Shown here one piece after another: positions 56,321 through 64,000 of a DNA stretch of 64,000 nt. Source of the DNA: Adiantum capillus-veneris (Eukaryota; Streptophyta; Polypodiopsida; Polypodiales; Pteridaceae); NCBI GenBank assembly GCA_014529385.2, contig CM043955.1:153190140-153254139 (forward strand), in the 5' to 3' direction. Made by a program: the position numbers and the translations under genes. Position 1 is the stretch's first letter. Each line of letters opens with the position of its first letter. The notes under the pieces were generated by a model that worked only from the letters and a program-made list of their open reading frames with translations, had not been told where the DNA came from and searched no databases.

Positions 56321-57880
56321 GCAACAACAAATCTTCTAGTGAAGGCAGTTTGTTGAATTGCAAACAACACATCAAGGCATTCCTCTGTGATGAGAGCGTC
56401 CATACCGGGACGAAAGCCAGAGACCTCGATAGGAGATCTCGGACTAACTTCGAGGTGGGCTCTCTCAACAAGAGAGGGACCAATCACATCATGCATACTG
56501 CCTGGGTCAAACAATATGACAAAACGCTGCCCCGTCATATGACCATAACATTTAATGAGAGACTCATCAATGGGAGGGTCATGAGAAACTTGGGGCACAC
56601 GTGTTATCATTTATTGCATTGACAGAGGAAGTGGATTCTGTGGATTCTTTAGATTCATTAGAGTCAAGCTTAGGACATGTTCTTTTTATGTGACCCTTAA
56701 TGTGACAATGAAAACAATGACCTTCCTTAGAATAAGTACTTTGCTCTTCCGACGTGATGTATCCTCCTGAATTCCTTGTGCTACCTTTTCATCTGGAGTG
56801 AGCTTAGGTTTAGCAATTGTGTTAGCTTTACCCTTAGGTTCACTTTGAGAGTTCTTTCTAAGAGACTATTGGAAGATTGGTTAGAAGAGTTACCGTTCTT
56901 ACCATTCTTACCGTTCTTACCGTTCCGAGGGTTCTGAGAAGTCTGAGAGGTACTTGTGGAAGTCTTGGTTTCCTTAGGCTTTCCCTTGTTGTGCTTCATC
57001 TTTTGTGCGAGAGCAGCAATCGCTACCGCCTTGTTGAGATCGATTGGATCGAGTACCTCGACATCGTACTTGATATACTCGTCCAATCCATAAAGGAATG
57101 CCTCCTTGTGCTCCGCATCCGATTTGTTTAATTGCGTGCCGAGTTGCAAAACAGGATTAGAGAAAGACATAATTGGCATACCATTTTGGTTGAGACCGCG
57201 CCAATCGTCCTTCAATCGTGCGAGGTACTGAGGTGGCATAAACCGCGCCTTGAGCTTGTCTTGGAAATCAGCCCAATTGAAGGAAAGGGGCGTGAATTCG
57301 TCGGCTTCCTCTAGGTGCGCGGCTAACTGTGTGTCTTGCCATGCATGGTACCAATTGATGGCATCACCCGCAAGGTACATAGCTGCCGTCAAAACCTTGC
57401 TATTTCCTGTCTTCTTAGTTGTCGCAAAATAAGCATTAAATTGATGCAACCAAGAATGAATAATCGTAGCATCCATCTTACCATCATACTTACTGAACTG
57501 GATCTTCTCTGTGACTGTGTTGTTGGAGTCCGAATCTCGGCTTGCGCCACTTGATGTGAACTACCAAGATTTTTGGCTGGCTCGGACTTCGAGGTGAGAA
57601 CATATCGGACCAAGAGTGTGAGAACATGTCGGACCAACTCTTGCATGCGTCGTTCACTCTGTGCCGCACGCTCTGCCTATCTTTCTTCGGCTGCCAAATG
57701 ATTCACTTCTTGTTGTGCGATCATGTCTAGCATTGTCTTGACCAAAGCCTCCATTGGATTTGGTACAATTCCTGGCGTAGATGGCGAAGGGGGATGTAAG
57801 GACATGGGTCCTATGGGCAAGGCCACCGGCACGGCCGGATAGTGTGTACGCTAGGGGGAGGCTATAAGATAGCACGGTTG
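56321..57880 (-). pseudogene. Gag and protease first half (element D)
   Basis: Reading right to left: Pro-Pro-Ser-Pro-Ser-Thr-Pro and a Met/Gln/Glu coiled coil with a TAG (about 57790-57560), the gag core in 56781-57476 (Ile-His-Ser-Trp-Leu, Ile-Asn-Trp-Tyr, Phe-Leu-Tyr-Gly-Leu), a Lys/Asn/Ser-rich linker, and an intact Cys-x2-Cys-x4-His-x4-Cys knuckle near 56690-56735. The protease (56308-56610) has Asp-Pro-Gly-Ser where the family has Asp-Ser/Thr-Gly. It is closely related to element A gag. The protease is interrupted by element E and resumes at 50799. Frameshifts near 57490 and 56860 break it. Confidence 0.85.
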
Positions 57881-57930
57881 GGTGGAGACTAGCACATGCA
57901 TTACCACCGCCCTTTCACTGGTATCCGAGC
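57795..57930 (+). mobile_element. Candidate miniature LTR plus primer site (TRIM-like)
   Basis: 57795-57917 begins TGTAAGG and ends CCCTTTCA, contains CTATAAGATAG (TATA-like), and is followed after one base by TGGTATCCGAGC, one mismatch from the primer site used elsewhere in this window. It appears again at 58670-58805 through the 875-bp duplication. It replaces the 5' part of element D gag. No second LTR with flanking duplication was found, so this is tentative. Confidence 0.4.
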
Positions 57931-58152
57931 TATTTTTGGGAGGTTGCTAAAAGCGGCTTGCATGTGCATGCGACGATCTGCTTCTCTCCCACGTTCCACA
58001 GATAGCGGCGGCTTCGTTGTGGAGCAAAATGGCCCTTTCACTGGTATCCGAGCTATTTTTGGGAGGTTGCTAAAAGCGGCTTGCATGTGCATGCGACGAT
58101 CTGCTTCTCTCCCACGTTCCACAGATAGCGGCGGCTTCGTTGTGGAGCAAAA
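57910..58152. repeat. 123-bp unit, tandem pair (third copy at 58785-58907)
   Basis: Units start CCCTTTCACTGG at 57910, 58033 and 58785 and end GGAGCAAAATG. They are essentially identical, so amplification is recent. It may be a leader sequence of the candidate miniature LTR element. Confidence 0.92.
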
Positions 58153-58907
58153 TGAAGGAAAGGGGCGTGAATTCGTCGGCTTCCTCTAGGTGCGCGGCTA
58201 ACTGTGTGTCTTGCCATGCATGGTACCAATTGATGGCATCACCCGCAAGGTACATAGCGGCCGTCAAAACCTTGCTATTTCCTGTCTTCTTAGTTGTCGC
58301 AAAATAAGCATTAAATTGATGCAACCAAGAATGAATAATCGTAGCATCCATCTTACCATCATACTTACTGAACTGGATCTTCTCTGTGACTGTGTTGTTG
58401 GAGTCCGAATCTCGGCTTGCGCCACTTGATGTGAACTACCAAGATTTTTGGCTGGCTCGGACTTCGAGGTGAGAACATATCGGACCAAGAGTGTGAGAAC
58501 ATGTCGGACCAACTCTTGCATGCGTCGTTCACTCTGTGCCGCACGCTCTGCCTATCTTTCTTCGGCTGCCAAATGATTCACTTCTTGTTGTGCGATCATG
58601 TCTAGCATTGTCTTGACCAAAGCCTCCATTGGATTTGGTACAATTCGTGGCGTAGATGGCGAAGGGGGATGTAAGGACATGGGTCCTATGGGCAAGGCCA
58701 CCGGCACGGCCGGATAGTGTGTACGCTAGGGGGAGGCTATAAGATAGCACGGTTGGGTGGAGACTAGCACATGCATTACCACCGCCCTTTCACTGGTATC
58801 CGAGCTATTTTTGGGAGGTTGCTAAAAGCGGCTTGCATGTGCATGCGACGATCTGCTTCTCTCCCACGTTCCACAGATAGCGGCGGCTTCGTTGTGGAGC
58901 AAAATGA

Positions 58908-59060
58908 AGGCAGAGACAGTTATCTGTGCGAGAAGCACGCGGGTAGACAGCGACAGCCTGCCCCACCTACGCCCTCCCGCTTAACCCTTGCATGAAGGAG
59001 GGTTGAACCGACCCCATGAGGGTGAGAGGCCAACACTTTACCATCAAGCTATTGGCCCTT
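58908..59060 (-). mobile_element. Candidate tRNA-derived SINE
   Basis: On the minus strand the head carries TAGCTTGATGGTAAAG (A-box-like, 59036-59051) and, about 30 bp on, GGTTCAACC (B-box-like, 59001-59009), the spacing of an internal Pol III promoter. No acceptor-stem pairing exists, so it is not a tRNA gene. About 90 bp of unrelated body follows to 58908. No poly(A/T) tail or target duplication was identified. Confidence 0.45.
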
Positions 59061-59407
59061 GTTGTGTATAACAGGAAAGATAGTCTACTTGTGTTGAAAG
59101 GAAAACTGGAAGGAAAGGGAAAGCTTCAAACTTCAAGGAAGTAGCTTCACCCTTACTTTTCACTTCTTGGAGGAAGGCAAGTTTTCCTTTTTTCCTCAAG
59201 GAGGTAGCTTCAAAGTGAAGAAAAGCCTTCGCAAAACGACGAGTTTTTGTGAAGAATCATCAAAGGTGTTCTTACAACAAACGACAAGTGAAGCGCTCAA
59301 ATTCCCGCAAGGCGAGGTTCGCATGCAACGCAAATCGCGGAGCATACAAAACACAAAGACTTCAATTTCTCAAGGTACAAGTTGTCGTTTTTTTCTCTCT
59401 CTTTGCA
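59061..59407. other. No gene recognised
   Basis: Purine-rich sequence between the SINE-like segment and D's 5' LTR. D's LTR end, primer site and leader should lie here but have been replaced. Confidence 0.4.
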
Positions 59408-60204
59408 TTACTGCCTTCTTTATCTTGTTGAATTTGCTAATTCTTCTAGCCGAAAACGCTGATATCTGTAGGGTTTGAAAATGCTTGCTGAGGCTGCATC
59501 AAAACGCTGACCTGCAGGGGTGGAATCGCTGGTTCTCTAGGGCTGGAAAAGCGAGATAGCATGGGCTGAAATCGCCAGGCTCCAAGGAATGGAAACACTC
59601 GGCTTTAGGTTGAAAACGCCAGGTGTTCTGGTTCAAAAAACGCTAAAGCTATTGACCCTTTGCTGGCTGAAATCGCCCAATGCCAGGGCTGGTGTAGCTT
59701 TGGAAAAACGCCAAGGCTGAAGGTCTGAAAAACGCTGATGCTTTTTGGAGAGAAAAACGCTAGGTTGGTTTGGGGGGGGGGGGGGGGCGTCTTGGCGAGA
59801 AGTGTCTCCAGAGGCCTATTGCATCTGAGTGCATGATGCTTTCCTTCTTCTTTTGCCAGATAGTGCTAGCTTTGGTCTGCTTATATATTATCTTAGCAAA
59901 ATTGCCCTACCTAGTTCCCAACAAAAGTTACTTACTAAATAAGTGAAAAATGTCAAAAATAGGGAAAATAGGTTTAATGCACTGGAAAATTCCCCCGATG
60001 GATTTTGATGGGAATGCTGATGACCATGCTGTGTGCAACCGGAGGATATGCATCTAATCTAAGTGTCTGGACATGCACGGTCTGCGAACAGACTCACAAA
60101 AGTGCCAGATCACTTCCTATCCTAGACTGACTTGATTGATTGAACCCTTGTCATGCTGAAACTTGTTGTCCATGGACACATAGGGTTGGATGTGTCATGT
60201 GACA
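59408..60204 (-). mobile_element. 5' LTR of element D (3'-truncated)
   Basis: On the minus strand it starts TGTCATGTGACA at 60204 and aligns with 48717-49526 across about 800 bp. It includes a 16-base G run at 59772-59787. It lacks the last third of the LTR. The flanking cgatc matches caatc at D's other end. Confidence 0.85.
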
Positions 60205-60736
60205 CGATCATTTGTGGGTTTCCAGACATTGAGGAAGCATAAATTGCTTATAAATGTGAAAAAGAGCGAGTTTTTCTTTCCTGATGATACATTTCTTTAG
60301 ACACATCGTCCCAACAAAAAGGTACTGATGGATCCGGCCAAAACTGACACTATCCGCGATTGGCCTGACTTGAAGATTGTTCATGAAGTTAGAAGCTTTT
60401 TGGGCCTGTGTTCTTACTACCAGCGGTTCATTCGGAAGTTTGCAGAGATAGCTTCGCCTTTGCACTTATTAACTCAGAAAGGAGTCCCTTTCTCGTGGGG
60501 ACTAACAGAGGTGACTGCTTTTCAGACACTTATGGAAAAACTAGTGTTGGCTTTGCCAGACTTGCAAAAGCCATTCGAAGTATATTGTGAGGCTTGTGGT
60601 CGTAATCTGGGAGCGGTCTTAATGCAAGAAGGCCATGTGATTGCTTATGAAAGCAGAATTTTTTCAAGGCGAGAATTGGTAGCACAGATTTATGAGAAAG
60701 AGCTATTGGCAGTCATCCATGCTCTTACTCTGTGGA
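60205..60736 (+). pseudogene. RT C-terminus and RNase H (element H, resumed)
   Basis: Restarts in the RT (Val-Phe-Gln-Thr-Leu-Arg-Lys-His-Lys-Leu) after element D. A 136-codon frame from 60328 follows, with Asp-Pro-Ala-Lys-Thr, Phe-Leu-Gly-Leu-Cys-Ser-Tyr-Tyr-Gln-Arg-Phe-Ile and RNase H to Tyr-Glu-Lys-Glu-Leu-Leu-Ala-Val-Ile-His-Ala. The first catalytic Asp of RNase H is Glu (Tyr-Cys-Glu-Ala). A stop lies near 60295. Element F's LTR cuts it at about 60736. Confidence 0.85.
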
Positions 60737-61006
60737 TGTTATGGCGCGTATAGAGCTAGAAGAGAGCAAGAGGAGGCGCTCACAATGTACAAGAACTTGG
60801 ACTTGATGATAAGCTTAATATTGATTACAAGACTTAATACTTTATTAAGAGAGCTAGATACAAGACTTGGATTACATGACTTGAGTACAAGACGAGGCTT
60901 GATTGTGAGGACAAGACTTGAACATAAGAACTAGAAGAGGGATTTCCTCATAGGAGCCTCACAATTGGTGTTGGCAAGACTGAGGGGCTTGTGGCCCAAG
61001 ACCCCT

Positions 61007-61014
61007 ATTTATAC
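61007..61014 (-). promoter_or_regulatory. TATA box in the F LTR
   Basis: The reverse complement reads TATAAATA in a GC-richer context, about 400 bp after the LTR start and about 15 bp downstream (minus strand) of the repeated TTCnnGAA sequence. Confidence 0.7.
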
Positions 61015-61030
61015 TAGTGCTTGAGGAGGT

Positions 61031-61335
61031 TAGAACTTTCGAGGTTCTTCTTGAGGAGGTTAGAATCTTCTAGAACCTTCTTGATCCTTCTAGTCCTTCT
61101 AGAACCTTCTAAATCCTTCTTCAACTTTCTAGAGATTTCCATAAACTTCTAGATTCTTCCAGAATCTTCTCCAAGCTTTTAGAAACTTCTTGATCTTCTA
61201 GTTGTTGTAGAACCTTCTAGATCCTTCTTCAACTTTCTAGAGCTTTCCAGAAACTTCTAGATTCTTTCGGAATCTTCTCCAAGCTTCTAGAAACTTCTAG
61301 AATCTCCTTGATACTTTTAGAACCTTCTAGAGCCT
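61031..61335 (-). promoter_or_regulatory. Heat-shock-element array in the F LTR U3
   Basis: Inverted GAAnn units are packed in about 300 bp. Perfect runs: GAAtcTTCtaGAAccTTC at 61063-61080 (four units), TTCtaGAAccTTC at 61097-61109, TTCcaGAAtcTTC at 61157-61169 and TTCtaGAAacTTCtaGAA at 61285-61302 (four units), with further two-unit matches between. Three or more alternating units is the classical binding site of heat-shock transcription factors. The array sits just upstream of the TATA box. Confidence 0.8.
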
Positions 61336-61390
61336 TCTAGTGACGATGTAGGCAATGACAGAGGCGATGATGCAGGCAGCGATTGACTCT

Positions 61391-61640
61391 TCAAGCATCC
61401 ATGACATTACCCCCTGCTCTAGCACGAGTTCCACGAGGAGCGGTGGTGCTCCTTGACTGGGGCTTCCATGGATGCTGTTGATGGAACTCTTGGACTTTGA
61501 GAGATGCATGCTGAAGATTGTGTGCTGGTTCCCAGGTTCGTTCACTGACATCATAGCCTTTCCAATGCACCAAGTACTGTAACCTGCCACGTGAAACTAG
61601 AGAATCTAGGATGTCCTTGACCTCATATTCATCATGTCCT
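61391..61640 (-). pseudogene. Chromodomain at the end of pol (element F)
   Basis: Reads Gln-Tyr-Leu-Val-His-Trp-Lys-Gly-Tyr, then Arg-Thr-Trp-Glu-Pro-Ala at standard spacing, an alpha-helix, and a basic tail ending at the TGA that overlaps the purine-rich LTR junction. Chromodomains steer chromovirus integration. One frameshift separates it from integrase near 61590. Confidence 0.88.
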
Positions 61641-62640
61641 TGAACCTCAACCGGAGGAGGTGGTTATAGGGCTCTTCCTGGGATCTTAGATGTGTGACAA
61701 GGTTCTAGGACTGAGACATGAAAGACCGGATGGATTTTCATAGATGAGGGCAACTAGAGTCGATAGGTGATTGGATTGACTTGATGGATAATTTTAAACG
61801 GGCCAAGCCTTCGATAATCGAGCTTTTGATAGGGACGAGATAAACACAGATTACGTCGGAGGAGCCACACTTTATCCGCTTCTTTGTATTTTGGATGCTG
61901 CATGCGATGTAGATCTGCACTTTCCTTATGCTTGGATTGAGCTTCTTTGATATGAATTGTAAGGTCTTTGTGAATTGCAGATAACTGTTGTGTAAGATGA
62001 ATAGCACCTGGATTCTTGACTTGATGGTGCATGTGGATATCCTGTTTGGGATATTGACCATAATTAGCAAAGAATAGAGTGCGATGGGTGGAGGCATGAA
62101 AACTGTTATTATAGGAGAATTCTGCTAGCGGTAGGAGCTCGACCCAATTATCATGGTGATAATTGATAGTACAACGGAGATACTGTTCCAAAACTTGAGT
62201 TACTCTCTGTTTGTCCATCACTTTGTGGGTGATTGGATGAGGAGAGGTTGATTTGTACTCCGAGTAGCTTGGATAAGCTTTTCCAAAAGCTAGAGATGAA
62301 TTGTGGGCCTCGATCAGAAACTATGTCATCCGGTAATCCGTGATAACGATAGATATGCTGTAGAAAGAGTTTGGCCGTACCTTCGTCGGTGATGGTTTTA
62401 GTGGTTGAAATGAAGTGTGCTATTTTTGTAAGCCGATCCACGACTACTAAAATGGAGTCAAATCCTTGTGACAAGGGTAGCTCTACAATGAAGTCCATGG
62501 AGATGGATGACCATGGTTTGCTTGGAAAGGGTAAGGGATGGAGTAACCCACGATGACGATGACGATGACGAGAGGCCTTTGATCAATTGCAAGTGTCACA
62601 AGTGTCTACATACTCCTTGACAAGCTTCCACATTTGAGGC
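61640..62640 (-). pseudogene. Gypsy integrase (element F)
   Basis: The zinc region ends in Cys-Asp-Thr-Cys (about 62595). The core frame 62151-62498 gives Met-Asp-Phe-Ile-Val-Glu-Leu-Pro, Ile-Val-Ser-Asp-Arg-Gly-Pro and Asp-Gly-Gln-Thr-Glu, so the DDE triad is present. The C-terminal frame 61754-62221 gives Trp-Val-Glu-Leu-Leu-Pro-Leu-Ala-Glu-Phe and a Leu-x-Tyr-Arg-Arg-Leu-Gly-Pro-Phe-Lys-Ile motif. A His-Arg repeat encoded by (GATGAC)n lies between finger and core. Stops include TAG for Trp near 62640, and a frameshift near 62215. Confidence 0.9.
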
Positions 62641-63508
62641 TACCAAAAGTCACGGGAGAGAAGCTCAATTGTCTTATTAACCCCAAAATGCCTTGCTGAT
62701 GGAAGATCATACCATTGCTGAAGTACCTCCAAGCGTGTTGGTCCTGGCGGAATATAGAGAAGATCCTTATAGTAAATTAGTCCATCAATTTCTTGAAAGT
62801 TCTCATTAACTCCTTGTCCTTGTAGTTGTTGTCTAATATTCTGAGCAAGTGGGTCCTTGGCAATTTGCGTCTTCACCTTGGAAAGAAAAGTAGAATCTTT
62901 AGGAGCTTGGCTCATGGTGGCGTTTAGCTTAAGCTGCTCAGGTTTCAAAATCACTAACTCTTGTTGATCAAATGCTACGTCGCTTTCTCTAGGTGTAAGG
63001 TAGGATCTTCTTGATAAGGCATCTGGCTTACCTTGTTGACGGCCAGGCCTATAAGAGATAAGAAAATCAAACCTTGATAGGATACCACTCGACTTGGCTT
63101 GGCGACGATTCAAGACGCGGGATGCCATGAAGTATTCCAAATTCTTGTGATCTGTATAGACAATGATCTTATGAGGAGCTCCTTCAAGTAGGTGACGCCA
63201 AGTGTCAAAGGAGTCGATGATTGCTAAGAGCTCTTTGTCATGGATTTCATAATTGATTTCTGCAATTGAGAACTTGCGGGAATGAAAAGACACTGGATGT
63301 ACTCGACCATCTCCCCTACTTGGGATAGAATAGCGCCAAGGGCAAAATTTGAAGCGTCTTTTTCTAGGATGAAAGGCTTTGTAGGATCTACGTGAATTAG
63401 AATGGGTGCGGTCGTGAAAGCTTGCTTGAGAGTCTGAAAAGCTTTTGCGGCCTCTGAGTCCCAAACAAACTTATTATGGCCTGTCAACCTTGTGAGTGCT
63501 GTAAGCAC
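62640..63508 (-). pseudogene. RNase H and integrase finger start (element F)
   Basis: Frames 63224-63508 and 62640-63464 overlap with one shift near 63310. RNase H has Leu-Glu-Lys-Asp-Ala-Ser-Asn-Phe-Ala-Leu-Gly, His-Asp-Lys-Glu-Leu-Leu-Ala-Ile and Tyr-Thr-Asp-His-Lys-Asn, so the three acidic residues are conserved. The linker to integrase contains Pro-Gly-Arg-Gln-Gln-Gly-Lys-Pro-Asp-Ala-Leu-Ser-Arg. It ends with Ala-Arg-His-Phe-Gly-Val, part of the H2C2 finger. Confidence 0.9.
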
Positions 63509-64000
63509 CTTGGAGTATCCCTGTATAAAGATAGGATAGAAATTTGCAAATCCAAGGAAACATTGAACATCTCTTACCGAGGTGGGTGTCTACCAATCAA
63601 GGATGGTTTGAACCTTCTTTGGATCCATGGAGTTTCCCTTTTTAGAGATAACATAACTAAGAAATTCCACCTTAGATTGATGAAAAGAACACTTCTCCAA
63701 CTTTGCATATAACCCTGATGCATGAAGCTTTTCAAGCACTAATCGTACATGATGCTCATGCTCTTCTTGATCCTCGGAAAATATCAAGATATCATCCAAG
63801 TATATTACCACGAAATAATCCAAATGCTCCCGAAAATGTCGTTCATTAAATGTTGAAAAACTGTTGGGGCATTTGTGAGACCAAATGGCATGACAGTATA
63901 TTCAAAGTGGCCATACCTTGTGCGAACGGCTGTCTTCCATTCCTCACCTTCTTTGATTCTGACTAGGTTATAAGCACCACGAAGGTCTATTTTTGTAAAT
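63509..64000 (-). pseudogene. Reverse transcriptase (element F), runs off the window
   Basis: Reading from the window edge: [10 protein letters not shown], [13 protein letters not shown], Met-Pro-Phe-Gly-Leu-Thr-Asn-Ala-Pro. After a shift near 63825 comes Val-Ile-Tyr-Leu-Asp-Asp-Ile-Leu with the catalytic Asp pair, then Leu-Glu-Lys-Cys-x-Phe. The 5' half of the element lies beyond the window. Confidence 0.9.

Larger units (their letters stand above)
57278..58907. repeat. 875-bp tandem duplication spanning gag N-terminus
   Basis: 57278 onwards and 58153 onwards are nearly identical for about 755 bp, with two differences noticed (57384/58259 and near 57772/58647). The repeated block includes the gag coiled-coil region, the LTR-like 57795 segment and a 123-bp unit. 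Junctions fall at GAGCAAAATG. Confidence 0.95.
60737..61406 (-). mobile_element. 3' LTR of chromovirus element F (about 670 bp)
   Basis: On the minus strand it starts TGTCATGG at 61406, right after the purine tract GAGCAGGGGGTAA, and runs to a likely CATAACA end at 60737. A TATAAATA box (61007-61014) lies about 400 bp in. Upstream of it is a dense array of TTCnnGAA units. The left boundary is inferred from the break in element H RNase H. Confidence 0.75.

Noticed and set aside
58998-59058. tRNA gene on the minus strand
   Set aside because: A- and B-box-like words exist, but the acceptor stem and 3' half do not pair, so it is at most a SINE head.

Overview
This window looks like nuclear DNA of a land plant with a large, repeat-packed genome. 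Nearly everything recognisable is an LTR retrotransposon of plant type (Ty1/copia and Ty3/gypsy, several with chromodomains and initiator-Met tRNA primer sites). Long GA/CT microsatellites are scattered through it. I see no intact host gene, no rRNA, no intact tRNA and no CRISPR array. A gymnosperm or fern would fit, but the sequence alone does not fix the clade.

Layout. 1-7.6 kb: AT-rich DNA without a gene, with short tandem duplications and a GA microsatellite. 7.6-16.2 kb: a decayed plus-strand gypsy element (gag, RT, RNase H, two H2C2 fingers, integrase) followed by a protease-like segment and a Trp-x-Pro-Lys repeat segment. 16.2-19.1 kb: non-coding DNA with two copies of a 24-bp palindrome, then a broken ORF of unknown function. 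19.1-29.1 kb: fragments of one copia family in both orientations (19.1-20.0 minus, 21.7-22.8 plus, 25.8-29.1 minus with LTR and primer site). A minus-strand gypsy element with a 105-bp LTR (22.8-25.7) lies between them. 29.1-32.8 kb: no gene, microsatellites. 32.8-33.5 kb: a 647-bp inverted-repeat element with an 8-bp target duplication.

33.5-64 kb is a stack of nested retrotransposons. I use letters. G (minus, remnant) holds A (minus, gag plus 5' LTR) and is cut by H (plus gypsy: LTR, protease, RT). H is interrupted by D (minus, 39405-60204, target duplication caatc/cgatc) and by F (minus chromovirus, 60.7 kb to the window end). D contains C (plus, 44.07-48.49 kb), C's left LTR contains B (plus, 39421-44062, perfect 5-bp duplication GCGGA), and D's protease region contains E (minus copia, 50800-56320). 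Relative ages follow: G, then H, then D and F, then C and E, then B.

The most distinctive system is the family to which A, B, C, D and G belong. All share LTRs opening with a G-box palindrome. B, C and D carry no RT, RNase H or integrase. Instead a gag-like N-terminus runs into a His/Asp repeat and a conserved protein that stops exactly at the polypurine tract; its C-terminus has chromodomain spacing. A second strong signal is a heat-shock-element array directly upstream of the TATA box in F's LTR. All alignments were made by eye.
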